36,725 nucleotides of DNA from Antribacter gilvus (GTDB taxonomy: Bacteria; Actinomycetota; Actinomycetes; Actinomycetales; Cellulomonadaceae). The translations under genes and the position numbers were made by a program. The notes under the pieces are model-generated. The model worked only from the letters and a program-made list of their open reading frames with translations. It was not told where the DNA came from and did not search any database. The DNA lies in contig NZ_QXTH01000019.1 of the NCBI RefSeq assembly GCF_003946865.1, positions 1 through 36,725 on the forward strand, read 5' to 3'. Shown piece by piece: positions 1 through 9,085 of this stretch (position 1 is its first letter; each line of letters starts with the position of its first letter).

Positions 1-129
1 CCTTGCTGTCCTTGCTCATAAATCCGATCTCCGTTGCTGCCCCCAGCCTACGAACTCACCAGGACCGGGGTCTCACGGAAGTCTGGCGGATAGGGCTCGG
101 CGGAGCTCACGCAGCTGCTCGGGTACGTA
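1..129. other. Region upstream of the first gene, no complete gene
   Basis: No complete gene is visible here. The frame of the downstream membrane protein is closed by a TAG at 91-93, and there is no ribosome site before its ATG at 130. In-frame sequence between the TAG and the ATG reads like the continuation of a conserved membrane protein (ELTQLLGYVMG). The 5' end of this operon may therefore have been disrupted, or an upstream gene may lie beyond the window edge. Confidence 0.4.
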
Positions 130-1530
130 ATGGGGATCGGCCTGATCGTCGCGGCTGGGGCGCTGATCTGGCTCCTGGGCGTGATGGGGGCGAGCATGCG
201 TCGCGGTGAGGGCGCGCTGAACGTCGGCCGGCTCGGGCTGGTCCTGGTCGGTGTCGTGGTGATCGGCGGAGCGTCGGCGATCGTCGCTGGCGTCATGCCG
301 GCGGCGCCGCGGAATGCGGCTGGCGCGACGCTGTTCCTCCAGTCCTCGCTGTGGTGGTACACCGGCGCGGTAGCGCTCTTGGCGGTCATCGTCGGTGGTG
401 TCCGCCTGGCCTGGCATCACCGGGCTGAGGAGGGCCGCAACATCCTCCAGGGTCTGACGACGCTGATTGTCGTGGCGGCCTTCGGCGTGACCGCGACGCA
501 GATGCTCATCGCGGTGGCTGACAGCTTCTCGGTGTGGATCCTGCGCGGAGCGCTCAAGTGCGACGTGGTCCAGGATGCGAACTGCTTCGGGCAGAGTGTG
601 CTCCTCCTGGTCCCGCTCGCGCAGAGGAGCCCGGGCTCCGGGCTGACCGCGATTCTGGTCATCATTCTGGGCATCGTCGCGATCCTCGCCGCGGCTATGC
701 AGGTGCTGATGATGGTCGCGCGGTCGGCGATGCTCGTCATCCTGGCCGGCATCCTGCCGCTGTCGGCGGCGGCCACGAACACCGAGACGGGCAAGGCGTG
801 GTTCAAGCGGTGCGTCGGGTGGCTCATCGCTTTCGTGCTCTACAAGCCGGCGGCCGCGATCGTGTATGCGGCGGCCTTCCAGCTTGTCGGGACCGACTTT
901 TTCGCGTCGCCGGACGCGATCATCGCGGTGCTGACGGGGCTGATGCTCATGGTGCTGGCGTTGTTCGCGCTGCCGGCGTTGATGCAGTTCGTCACCCCGC
1001 TGGTGGGCGTGGTCGCCGGCGGGGCTGGCGGTGCCGCGGTCGCGGCGGGGGCGATGTCGGCGCTGCCGATGGGCGCGGTCCAGGCGGGCCGTCTCATGGG
1101 TGGCTCGTCGGGCGCGGCGCCGTCGGGCTCGGCATCGGCATCCATGCCGTCGGGTTCGGCGTCGAGCTCCGGATCCTCAGGTGCGAACGGCTCGCCGGGC
1201 CCGCAGGGCTCGGCTGGCAGCCCGGGCGGTACTCCGCCTGCGGGCTCGAGCGGTTCCTCGGCGGCGGGTGCGGCCGGGACTCAGGGGGCATCCGGTGCGG
1301 CCGCCGGTGCTGCTGGCGGTGCTTCTGGTGCGGCAAGCGGCGCGGCCGCGGGTGGTGCCGCTGCTGGCGGCGCGACGGCGGCCGGCGCTGCGGCGGGGCC
1401 GGTCGGCATGGCTGCGGGTGCGGCTGTGGATCTGGGCATGCGCGCGGGGCAGGCCGCCGTGCAGGCCGCGCAGAGCATGGCGCAGGAATCGACGACGACG
1501 AAGGAGGAGGGTCCAAGTGGCAGCCGCTGA
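130..1530 (+). CDS. VirB6/TrbL-like conjugal transfer membrane protein
   Basis: A 466-aa polytopic membrane protein, likely the inner-membrane channel component (VirB6/TrbL type) of a conjugative type IV secretion-like system. About eight hydrophobic segments are visible, at roughly residues 2-20, 34-53, 73-92, 100-125, 170-205 (two), 228-250 and 262-288. They are followed by a long Gly/Ala/Ser/Pro-rich tail from about 310 to the C-terminus, a layout common in actinobacterial TrbL-like proteins. It overlaps the SCO6880-family gene by 14 bp and opens an operon of overlapping genes. The ATG at 130 has no visible ribosome site, and coding-like sequence extends upstream to a TAG at 91-93. The N-terminus may thus be truncated or belong to a disrupted longer protein. 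Family assignment rests on topology, tail composition and neighbours, since no catalytic motif exists for this family. Confidence 0.75.
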   Translation: MGIGLIVAAGALIWLLGVMGASMRRGEGALNVGRLGLVLVGVVVIGGASAIVAGVMPAAPRNAAGATLFLQSSLWWYTGAVALLAVIVGGVRLAWHHRAEEGRNILQGLTTLIVVAAFGVTATQMLIAVADSFSVWILRGALKCDVVQDANCFGQSVLLLVPLAQRSPGSGLTAILVIILGIVAILAAAMQVLMMVARSAMLVILAGILPLSAAATNTETGKAWFKRCVGWLIAFVLYKPAAAIVYAAAFQLVGTDFFASPDAIIAVLTGLMLMVLALFALPALMQFVTPLVGVVAGGAGGAAVAAGAMSALPMGAVQAGRLMGGSSGAAPSGSASASMPSGSASSSGSSGANGSPGPQGSAGSPGGTPPAGSSGSSAAGAAGTQGASGAAAGAAGGASGAASGAAAGGAAAGGATAAGAAAGPVGMAAGAAVDLGMRAGQAAVQAAQSMAQESTTTKEEGPSGSR

Positions 1531-3022
1531 GACGACGCGACAGGTACGCACGTACGGGAACTGGAGGCGCCCGGTCTCACCGGGGCTGCTCGGCCTGGGC
1601 ACGGCCTCGACCATGGGTCTGGTCGCGGGTCTGCTGATGATCGTGGTGCTGGTCTTCCTGACCGACCTGCTCACGGCCACCGTGTTCGGGCTGGGCGTGG
1701 CGGCGCTCGTCGTCGTGCTGCGTACGCGCGACGTCCACCGGCGCAACGTGCTGCAGCGGGTGGGTGGGCGGCTGGCGTGGTGGTCTGCGAGGGGGGCGGG
1801 CGCGCACCTGTATCGGTCCGGTCCTCTGGGCCGGGTCCCGTGGGGCACGTTCCATCTGCCGGGCATCCTGGCGGCGACGACGCTGACCGAGCACCTCGAC
1901 GGCCTGTCTCGGCCGTTCGCGCTGCTCTACACCCCGAAGGTGGAGACGTACACGGTGGTGCTCGGCACCGAGCCGCCCGGGATGATGCTCGTCGACGAGG
2001 ACCAGATCGACCTGTGGGTCGCGGACTGGGGTCACTTCCTGCGCAACCTGTCCGACGAGCCGGGTCTCGAGAGCGCGGCCGTGACTGTGGAGACGGCCCC
2101 GGACACCGGGCACCGGCTGCGTCGTCAGGTCGAGTCGCGTATCGACCCGTCGGCGCCGGCGTTCTCCCGGGAGCTGCTGCGTGAGGTCGTGGACGCCTAT
2201 CCGTCCGGCTCGAACACGGTCCGCGCGTTCGTCTCCCTGACGTTCTCGGCCCGGGGTTCGAGCGGCAAGCGGCGCACCCCGGACGAGACGGCCCGGGACC
2301 TGGCCGCCCGCCTGCCGGGTCTGACCAGCGACCTCCAGGCCACGGGCGCGGGTGCGGCCTGGCCGCTGTCGGCGCAGGAGGTGTGCGAGGTCGTGAGGAT
2401 CGCTTTCGACCCGCCGGCGGCGACGCTGATCGATGAGGCGCGTGCGGCGGGCACGGTCGCGGTGCAGCGGTGGAGCGACGTCGGTCCGACGGCGGCTGAG
2501 GCGAGCTGGACCGAGTACCGGCACGACGGCGCCTGGTCCAAGACGTGGGCGATGACGGAGGCGCCGCGCGGCTACGTCCACTCGGCGGTGCTCGCTCGGC
2601 TGCTCGCCCCGCACCGTGATATCGCCCGCAAGAGGGTGACGCTGCTGTTCGAGCCGATCGACGCGGGCCGTGCCGCGAAGATCGTCGAGGACGACCAGCG
2701 CGACGCCCGTTACCAGGCGACCTCGTCGAGGACTGTGGCCGCGCGTGATGACTACTCGCTGCGCGCGGCGCAGGCGACGGCGGCCGAGGAGGCGGCTGGT
2801 GCCGGGCTGGTCAACTTCGCGGTGCTGGTCACCGCGACGGTCACCGACCCGGACAGGCGCCGCGACGCGGCGGCCGCCATCGATTACCTGGCCAACACGG
2901 CGAGGCTGCGTCTGAGGCTGCTCCACGGGTCGCAGGACTCGGCGTTCGCGGCGGCTCTGCCGCTGGGCCTGAACTTGCGCAAGCACGTCGCGGTCCCGAA
3001 GTGGATGAAGGAGGAGCTGTGA
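1517..3022 (+). CDS. SCO6880-family conjugation-associated membrane protein
   Basis: A 501-aa protein with two adjacent N-terminal transmembrane segments (about residues 15-65) and a large soluble domain, matching the actinobacterial SCO6880 family. Members sit in conjugation-like clusters directly before a VirB4-like ATPase, as here. The exact function is unknown, and a PrgI/VirB3-plus-scaffold role at the membrane is inferred from position. I chose the GTG at 1517 because AAGGAGGAG at 1501-1509 lies seven bases upstream; the frame is open further back only because of high GC. The 3' end overlaps the next gene as GTGA, with GTG at 3019 and TGA at 3020-3022, so translation is probably coupled. 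Confidence 0.8.
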   Translation: MAAAETTRQVRTYGNWRRPVSPGLLGLGTASTMGLVAGLLMIVVLVFLTDLLTATVFGLGVAALVVVLRTRDVHRRNVLQRVGGRLAWWSARGAGAHLYRSGPLGRVPWGTFHLPGILAATTLTEHLDGLSRPFALLYTPKVETYTVVLGTEPPGMMLVDEDQIDLWVADWGHFLRNLSDEPGLESAAVTVETAPDTGHRLRRQVESRIDPSAPAFSRELLREVVDAYPSGSNTVRAFVSLTFSARGSSGKRRTPDETARDLAARLPGLTSDLQATGAGAAWPLSAQEVCEVVRIAFDPPAATLIDEARAAGTVAVQRWSDVGPTAAEASWTEYRHDGAWSKTWAMTEAPRGYVHSAVLARLLAPHRDIARKRVTLLFEPIDAGRAAKIVEDDQRDARYQATSSRTVAARDDYSLRAAQATAAEEAAGAGLVNFAVLVTATVTDPDRRRDAAAAIDYLANTARLRLRLLHGSQDSAFAAALPLGLNLRKHVAVPKWMKEEL

Positions 3023-4536
3023 GCCGAGCGAAGAACGCCACGGCGCGGCCGGTGCTCCAGCCGGGTTCGCGCGGGTGGGGCGGGTACGGGACGGGGTACG
3101 CGAGCTACATCCAGGCGCCGGACTTCTACCGGGGCACCACGGCTCAGGTCTGTGGCCTGTACCCGTGGTCGGTCGGGACCGGCGCGCCGATGGTTGGTGT
3201 GCCGCTCGGGCGGCACGAGTATTCCGGGGCGACGGTGTGCTGCGACCCGATCAGCTGGTTCCAGGAGGCCAAGCTCATCTCTACGCCGAGCGTGTTCGTG
3301 CTCGGGCTGCCTGCGCGCGGCAAGAGCACTCTCGTGCGCCGGATGGTAGCGGGCCTGGCGGGGTTCGGCACGAACCCGATCGTGCTGGGCGACCTCAAGC
3401 CCGACTACGTCGACCTGGTCCAGGCGATGGGCGGGCAGGTCATCCCGCTGGGCCGTGGCCGGGGCAGCCTGAACGTGCTCGACCCGGGCGAGGCGGTCGA
3501 GGCGGCCGCGCAGCTGCGGGCCGCCGGGCACGACAAGCTCGCTGGCGAGCTGCTGGCGGACGCGCGCAGCCGGCGCCTGACGATGGTGGCCGCGCTCATC
3601 ACGATCCTGCGCAAGTCTCCCCCGACGGACCGTGAGGAGACGATCATCGAGCGGGCGCTGAGCGTCTTGGACGAGCGGCACGACGGCGTCCCGGTGCTGG
3701 CCGACCTCCTCCAGGTCATCCGTGAGGCGCCCGACGACGTGCGCGCGGTCGCGCTCGACCGCGGTGACATGAGCCGCTACCTGGAGATCACCGAGCATCT
3801 GGAGGCCTCCCTCGTGGGCCTGGTCACCGGTGGGCGGCTGGGTGACACGTTCTCCCGGCAGACGACGATGCCGATGCGGCGGGACCGGCCGGTCGTCTAC
3901 GACGTCTCCGGCATCGACCACTCCAACAAGGACCTCCAGGCCGCTGCGCTCATGGCGTGCTGGGCGGCCGGCTTCGGGACGGTGACGGTCGCGCACGCGC
4001 TGGCCGACGCGGGGCTCGAGCCGCGGCGGCACTACCTGGTCGTCCTGGACGAGCTGTGGCGGGCCCTGCGCGCTGGGCCCGGCATCGTCGACCGCGTCGA
4101 CGCGCTCACCCGCCTGGACCGCCAGCAGGGCGTCGGCACGGTCATGGTGTCCCACACCATGACCGACCTGGTCGCTCTGCCCTCGGAGGAGGACCGGCAC
4201 AAGGCGGCCGGCTTCGTCGAGCGTGCCGGCATGGTGATCTGCGCCGGCCTACCGGCCGCGGAGATGCCGCGGCTCACGGCGGCCGTGCCGATGTCGGAGC
4301 GTGAGCAGGCTCTTCTCCAGGGGTGGAGCTCGCCGGCGACCTTCGACCCGCGCACGGGTCAGGAGGCTGAGCCGCCGGGCCGGGGCCGGTTCCTGATCAA
4401 GGTGGGTGGGCGCCCGGGTATCCCGGTGCGTGTCCACCTGACCGAGGCGGAGCGCAAGACCAGCGACACGAACAAGCTCTGGCACGAGGTCTCTCGCATC
4501 ACGGCGCCGGCGGCTGTCGGGCAGGAGGAGCTGTGA
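3019..4536 (+). CDS. VirB4-like conjugal transfer ATPase
   Basis: A 505-aa cytoplasmic P-loop ATPase, probably the VirB4-class motor that powers assembly of or transport through the conjugation channel. Walker A is GLPARGKST near residue 95, and Walker B is YLVVLDELWR near residue 345. The protein is shorter than classical VirB4 (about 800 aa) because the N-terminal VirB4 domain is mostly missing, as usual for the ATPase next to SCO6880-family proteins. The GTG at 3019 is chosen over the in-frame GTG at 3001 because AAGGAGGAG at 3008-3016 sits correctly for it and it forms a GTGA overlap with the previous stop. The same GTGA junction links it to the coupling protein. An FtsK/HerA-like assignment is the alternative. 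Confidence 0.8.
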   Translation: MSRAKNATARPVLQPGSRGWGGYGTGYASYIQAPDFYRGTTAQVCGLYPWSVGTGAPMVGVPLGRHEYSGATVCCDPISWFQEAKLISTPSVFVLGLPARGKSTLVRRMVAGLAGFGTNPIVLGDLKPDYVDLVQAMGGQVIPLGRGRGSLNVLDPGEAVEAAAQLRAAGHDKLAGELLADARSRRLTMVAALITILRKSPPTDREETIIERALSVLDERHDGVPVLADLLQVIREAPDDVRAVALDRGDMSRYLEITEHLEASLVGLVTGGRLGDTFSRQTTMPMRRDRPVVYDVSGIDHSNKDLQAAALMACWAAGFGTVTVAHALADAGLEPRRHYLVVLDELWRALRAGPGIVDRVDALTRLDRQQGVGTVMVSHTMTDLVALPSEEDRHKAAGFVERAGMVICAGLPAAEMPRLTAAVPMSEREQALLQGWSSPATFDPRTGQEAEPPGRGRFLIKVGGRPGIPVRVHLTEAERKTSDTNKLWHEVSRITAPAAVGQEEL

Positions 4537-6332
4537 GCCTTCCCAACAACCGGCGCCGCGATCCGGGCGTGCTGCCCCCTGAGACGATCCTGCTCACGAT
4601 CCTGGTCGTGGGCACGCTCGTCGTCGGGCTGACCGTCTACGCTGCGGTCCGGCTGGGCCACACGATCGCCGGCACCGTGGATGGTGTGCCGGCTGACCCG
4701 TACGACGTCATCTTCGGGCTGATCAACGGGCGTGTGACGTGGCCGGCCCCGGCGACGTGGATCATGGCCGGGCTCGCGGCCGTGGTCGTGACGCTCGGCG
4801 TGCTGGCCTCGATCTGGTGGGGGCGCGCAACGGCGCGCTCGACCCGGGCGGACCGCGCGGCCGCGTACCTGGGTGCGGGCCGGGAGATTGAGGGGCTGAC
4901 GCGGCGGTCGGCGACGGCTGTGGCCCAGCGGCTCCGGGTGGACGGCCCTGCGCCTGGACTGCCCATCGGTGTGACGGTGCGCGGCGGGGTCGAGCTGTTC
5001 ACCTCGTGGGAGGACCTGCGCCTGGTGTTCGCCGGGCCGCGGTTCGGGAAGTCGACGGCGTTCGTGATCCCGTCGATCCTGGCCGCGCCCGGCGCGGTGG
5101 TCTCGACGTCGAACAAGCGCGACGTGGTCGACGCGACCAGGGACCCGCGCTCCGAGCGGGGCAAGGTGTGGGTCTTCGACCCGCAGGGCCTGGCTCTGGA
5201 GGAGGCGTCCTGGTGGTGGAACCCGCTGAGCTTCGTCACCGACGAGGTCCGGGCCAAGCAGCTCGCTGACCTCTTCTACACGTTCTCCAGGAGGCCTGAT
5301 TCCAAGGAGGACGCGTACTTCACGCCTGCGGCGCGGTCCCTGGTGCGCGGCCTGCTGCTGGCGGCGGCTCTCGACGATCGGCCCATCACGCAGGCCTTCG
5401 TCTGGGCGACTCGGATGTCCGACGACGAGCCGGCACGCATCCTGCGCCGGCACCCGGACTACTCGCTGGTCGAGGCGGAGGTCACCGGGGTCCTCTCGGC
5501 CCCGGACAAGCAGCGCGCCGGTGTGTTCGGCGGCGCACAGCAGATCCTCAGTGCGCTGACGAACAGCAGGCTGCGTGAGTGGGTCGAGCCGCGAGGCAAC
5601 CGCCCCCAGTTCGACCCGGCGGCGTTCGTCTCCAGCACGGACACCCTGTACCTGATGTCCAAGGAGGGGCCGGCGAACGCCGGCGCGATCGTGACCGCGC
5701 TGACGATCGCGATCGCCGAGGCCGGTGAGGAGGCCGCGACGCGCAACGGTGGCCGGCTGCAGGTGCCGCTGCTCTTCGAGCTCGACGAGCTGGCCAACGT
5801 CTGCAAGTGGGAGGAGCTGCCGAACGTGTTCTCTCACTACGGCTCGCGCGGGATGATCATCGACGGCTACTTCCAGAACAAGTCTCAGGCGCTGGAGCTC
5901 TGGGGCTCCGGCGGGGTCGAGAAGCTCGTCGGCGCCGCGAACGTCGTGATCTATGCGGGCAACATCAAGGACATCGGATTCCTGCGCGACCTGTCCGAGC
6001 TCATCGGTGACTACGACCACCTGTCGACGTCGGTCTCCTACGGCCGCGGCGGGCGTAGCGTGAACCGGCAGACCACGCGTCGCCGCATCTTCGACGTCAG
6101 TGAGCTGACCGAGCTGCCCAAGGGCCGCGCGCTGGTCCTGGCCGGCGGTAACCGGGCGACGATCGTGCGCACGCAGCCGTGGATGACCGGCCCCCACGCG
6201 GCGGCGGTCGAGGCGTCCATCACGGCGCACGACCCCAGCGCGAAGGCGACCCTGGAGGAGACCGCCCTGGAGCTGGAACTGGTGGAGTCCGCTGAGGCCT
6301 CCCTGATCGAGGGAGACACCGGTGACCGATGA
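4533..6332 (+). CDS. VirD4/TraG-type conjugative coupling protein
   Basis: A 599-aa type IV coupling protein, which would bring the relaxase-DNA complex to the transfer channel at the inner membrane. Two N-terminal membrane segments (about residues 15-40 and 70-92) are followed by a P-loop GPRFGKST near residue 170, and by LLFELDELANV (Walker B, TraM/TraD-recognition region) near residue 415. The order and length fit the TraG/VirD4 family. GTG at 4533 overlaps the upstream stop as GTGA, and GGAGGAG at 4524-4530 is the ribosome site. The 3' end overlaps the DUF4913 gene by 11 bp. Its presence with MobC, a relaxase and a VirB4-like ATPase indicates a self-transmissible or helper-capable element. 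Confidence 0.9.
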   Translation: MSLPNNRRRDPGVLPPETILLTILVVGTLVVGLTVYAAVRLGHTIAGTVDGVPADPYDVIFGLINGRVTWPAPATWIMAGLAAVVVTLGVLASIWWGRATARSTRADRAAAYLGAGREIEGLTRRSATAVAQRLRVDGPAPGLPIGVTVRGGVELFTSWEDLRLVFAGPRFGKSTAFVIPSILAAPGAVVSTSNKRDVVDATRDPRSERGKVWVFDPQGLALEEASWWWNPLSFVTDEVRAKQLADLFYTFSRRPDSKEDAYFTPAARSLVRGLLLAAALDDRPITQAFVWATRMSDDEPARILRRHPDYSLVEAEVTGVLSAPDKQRAGVFGGAQQILSALTNSRLREWVEPRGNRPQFDPAAFVSSTDTLYLMSKEGPANAGAIVTALTIAIAEAGEEAATRNGGRLQVPLLFELDELANVCKWEELPNVFSHYGSRGMIIDGYFQNKSQALELWGSGGVEKLVGAANVVIYAGNIKDIGFLRDLSELIGDYDHLSTSVSYGRGGRSVNRQTTRRRIFDVSELTELPKGRALVLAGGNRATIVRTQPWMTGPHAAAVEASITAHDPSAKATLEETALELELVESAEASLIEGDTGDR

Positions 6333-7263
6333 CGACTTCGACCCGTTCGAGACCGACCTCGAGGCCGACGACGTGACCGACGGCGCCGACCGCGCGGACC
6401 GGGACGACCACGGCGAGGAAGAGGCGGAGCCGGAGGAGAGCCCGCTCGCCGCCGCGGGCGAGCCGGGCGGCGAGCCGGTCGAGGAGCCGGCCCCGGTGCG
6501 ACGTGCGCGCCGCGCGCTGCGGTCTGCGCAGGCCGAGAGGACCGCGGCCGTGTCGCGGGTGCGGCTGGCCGACGAGCGGGTCGTCAACGCGCAGGGCGTG
6601 ATCCGGCTCGCCGAGGCCAAGGCGGCCGACCTCGAGGCGGAGAAGGCGAAGGCGCACCAGGTCCGCGCTGCGCACGAGGCGGTCGAGCGGGCCGAGCGGG
6701 CCCTGGCCCGGCTGGAGCTGGAGGTCTCCGAGCGGCGTCGCGAGCTCGGCGTCGCTGAGGAGATGGAGCGCGAGGCGAAGGAAGCGCTCGACACCGCGCT
6801 GGCGGGCGCGGCCGACGAGGCAACGCGCCTGGCCGCCGAAGCCGCCGCGGCGGCGGCCGAGCCGGCCACGGATGCTCCGCCTGAGCTGTTCTACCGGAAC
6901 GTCGACGAGTTCGTGCGCGAGTTCCTGCGGTACGTCTACCGGCGCCCGGTCGACGGCCGCTATTCGTTCTGGTCGCCGCGGTGGTGGAAGTACGACGAGG
7001 CGCTGAACAGGCTGGAGGCGATGTGGCGGGCGTGGGAGCACCTGCGGCTCGACCCGGCGACCGGGCCGAGCGTCTGGTGGCGTGACCATGCCGACCCGCA
7101 CATGCGGGTGCTGCTCTCGCCGCACGGCCCGTTCCGCCGGGAGACCGACGTCGTCGCTACCGACGGCGAGCCGCTGCCGTACGAGCCGCCTCCGGAGGGC
7201 TTGTTCCGCGACGAGCGTGCCACTGCCGGGGAAGCGACGGCACCGAAACTGCCCGGCGCGTAG
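6322..7263 (+). CDS. Acidic coiled-coil protein with C-terminal DUF4913 domain
   Basis: A 313-aa protein in three parts: an acidic, disordered N-terminus (about 1-60), a long heptad-like Ala/Glu/Arg coiled coil (about 65-185), and a C-terminal DUF4913 domain (about 190-290). The domain is rich in Trp/Tyr/Phe, with the motif SFWSPRWWKYDEAL and a WWRDHADPHM segment. DUF4913 proteins are common on actinobacterial conjugative elements next to the coupling protein, but no function is established. It starts at GTG 6322 inside the end of the coupling-protein gene and is the last gene of the operon, running into a strong terminator. A structural or relaxosome-docking role is inference only. Confidence 0.8.
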   Translation: MTDDDFDPFETDLEADDVTDGADRADRDDHGEEEAEPEESPLAAAGEPGGEPVEEPAPVRRARRALRSAQAERTAAVSRVRLADERVVNAQGVIRLAEAKAADLEAEKAKAHQVRAAHEAVERAERALARLELEVSERRRELGVAEEMEREAKEALDTALAGAADEATRLAAEAAAAAAEPATDAPPELFYRNVDEFVREFLRYVYRRPVDGRYSFWSPRWWKYDEALNRLEAMWRAWEHLRLDPATGPSVWWRDHADPHMRVLLSPHGPFRRETDVVATDGEPLPYEPPPEGLFRDERATAGEATAPKLPGA

Positions 7264-7312
7264 CCGGGCATGAGGAAGGGCCGCACAGTGTGCGGCCCTT
7301 CCTCATGCCCGG
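7264..7312. terminator. Perfect 24-bp bidirectional hairpin terminator
   Basis: Arms 7264-7287 and 7289-7312 are exact reverse complements around a single central base. The hairpin starts one base after the DUF4913 stop, and the opposing gene on the minus strand stops at 7316. It therefore serves both convergent operons. The AT-rich part of the stem lies inside the arms, and there is no clear T-run. Confidence 0.85.
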
Positions 7313-7315
7313 GGC

Positions 7316-9070
7316 TCAGCGCTCCGCGATGACTTCTGTGCCAGCTTCCAGGCCTCGGTCGATGCTGGCCTTGGGTGCCGTGCTTGCGGGGCCTGCCTCG
7401 GCGGTGGCCTCGGCGGCCGGGGCGCCGGTCGCGACGTCGGCGCGCATCCGCACGGCCACGACCTCGGGGTCGATCCCGGCAGCTTCCAGGCCGGCCGCCT
7501 CGCTCTGCCGGCGTTCGTGGGAGTCCCAGTTCGCCGCGCGCTCGATCGCCTGCTCGGTCGCCGCGGCGCCGGCCATGACGTCGGCATCGGCCTGTTCGCG
7601 TCGTGCGGGAGCGGGCCGTGGTGCGGGGCTGGGCGCCAGGTCCGCCGGCGGGGGCGGGGTGTCGGTGGTGTTCGTCGCTTCCCGCTCGACCGGGATCTCG
7701 CTCTTGGCGGGTGCTGTCTCCTCGACGGGCGGGCCGGGCGCGCCGTCGGTTGCGGCCGTGGTCGGGTCGGGACGCGGGGGCTCCTCTGCGGGGAGGCCGG
7801 TGCGCAGGGAGGCGACCAGGTCGTCGAACTGCTGGCGCTGCTCGGGAGTCTCCTGCGTGCTCGGGTCATCCAGGGTTGCGTCGGCCGGCGGCTCGTCGTC
7901 GGCGGTCGCGCCGGTCTCGGCGGCGGGCATCTCGCTGGCTGTCGCTGGCTGCTCCTGCGCGGTGTCCGACGACGGCGTCTCGCCCGGGCGGTTCTCCGGC
8001 TCGCGGCCGTCGAGCACGTGCCCGACGCGCCAGTGGAGGACCGCGGCGTTGTCCTGGGCGTCGTCCAGGTCGCGCCCGAAGTTGGTGGTGACCTCGCGGA
8101 CAAGGGTGGGCACGTCGTGCCCGGCGGCCTCGGCCGCGCGCAGGTCGTCCACCAGGACGGGCCAGGCCCCGGAGCTGGTGATCGCCGCAGCGCTGTCGTC
8201 GCCGACCTCGACGGCCAGCGCGGCGGCGTACCGCTCACGCTCGGCCCGTGCCTGTTCCTGCTCGGCGGCGGGCGCGCTCGCCTCTCGCCGGGGCGCCGGA
8301 TCCCGGTCACCAGCCGCGGCCGGCTCGGTCCCCGCCTCGCGCTCGACCTGGCGCGTGGCGTCCTCGGTCCCGAAGTACCGGGCGGGGATGAGCTGGGGCA
8401 GGCGGTCGGCGATAGCGCGGTCGACGTCGGGGTCCTTGCCGAACCACTCGTGCAGGTAGTCGCCCCGCCACTCGCTTGCGTTCTTCTCGGCATCGTCCAG
8501 GGTGATCGTCGTGCGGGTGTGCGCGATCGCCCTGAGCGCCTCCTCCCTCGTGTACGACATGGTGCTGCGAGCGTCGGTCTGCGCGTCGAAGCCCCCGTAG
8601 GTGAACCCGCCGCGGACGCGGTCGGGGTTCGCGGCCCGCTCGGCGGCGGCGGCCTGCACCGCGGCCTCGACCCGGGCGGCGCGCTCCTGCTCGGCGCGCG
8701 CCAGCAGCTCGGGCACGTCGATGCCGTACCGGTCGCGCACCTCGGTCTGCATCCGCTGGACCGCGGCCGCTGCCTCCGGGGACTCGGGTGCCCACGTCGT
8801 CGCCGTCGTGTACACCTTGCCGATCTGTTCCGGGGTGGCCTTCTCCCACCAGTCCGGGCGGTACACCGGCGCGAGCTCGGCCACGGCGACGCGCCGCTCG
8901 GCCTCGTGGCGTGCCATGGCGCGGCGGGCGGCCTGGTCGTCCTGGAGCTGCGCCTGGCGCAGCTGCTCGGTGCGGATCGCGATCAGCTCCGTCCCGACCC
9001 GGGCCGCGCTGATCAGCGCGAGCCGGATCATGCCCTCGACCGCGTCGTCCAGGCCGTCGTTCTCTGCCAT
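7316..9070 (-). CDS. Unknown 584-aa protein of the mobilization operon
   Basis: I do not recognise a family. The N-terminal third is helical and charged, with WWEKATPEQIGKVYTT near residue 75. Residues about 165-240 form a globular segment with SYTREEAL and GDYLHEWFGKDPDV. From about 250 the protein is Ala/Pro/Glu-rich and looks disordered, with a short structured patch near 300-350 and another near 510-560. It follows the relaxase gene by 15 bp in the same operon, so a role as a relaxosome accessory or co-transferred protein is plausible. Its final residues (EAGTEVIAER) loosely resemble the ends of the relaxase, primase and Fic toxin. The ATG is preceded by a GAGGGGGAG ribosome site at very short spacing. 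Confidence 0.75.
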   Translation of the reverse strand: MAENDGLDDAVEGMIRLALISAARVGTELIAIRTEQLRQAQLQDDQAARRAMARHEAERRVAVAELAPVYRPDWWEKATPEQIGKVYTTATTWAPESPEAAAAVQRMQTEVRDRYGIDVPELLARAEQERAARVEAAVQAAAAERAANPDRVRGGFTYGGFDAQTDARSTMSYTREEALRAIAHTRTTITLDDAEKNASEWRGDYLHEWFGKDPDVDRAIADRLPQLIPARYFGTEDATRQVEREAGTEPAAAGDRDPAPRREASAPAAEQEQARAERERYAAALAVEVGDDSAAAITSSGAWPVLVDDLRAAEAAGHDVPTLVREVTTNFGRDLDDAQDNAAVLHWRVGHVLDGREPENRPGETPSSDTAQEQPATASEMPAAETGATADDEPPADATLDDPSTQETPEQRQQFDDLVASLRTGLPAEEPPRPDPTTAATDGAPGPPVEETAPAKSEIPVEREATNTTDTPPPPADLAPSPAPRPAPARREQADADVMAGAAATEQAIERAANWDSHERRQSEAAGLEAAGIDPEVVAVRMRADVATGAPAAEATAEAGPASTAPKASIDRGLEAGTEVIAER

Positions 9071-9085
9071 GACTCCCCCTCGTCG

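Noticed and set aside
1031-1516. N-terminal extension of the SCO6880-family gene
   Set aside because: Arg-rich shadow of the membrane-protein gene; the GTG at 1517 has an excellent ribosome site.
4359-6869. 836-codon minus-strand frame across the coupling-protein gene
   Set aside because: Ser/Arg/Ala-rich shadow of two well-supported genes, with no ribosome site.
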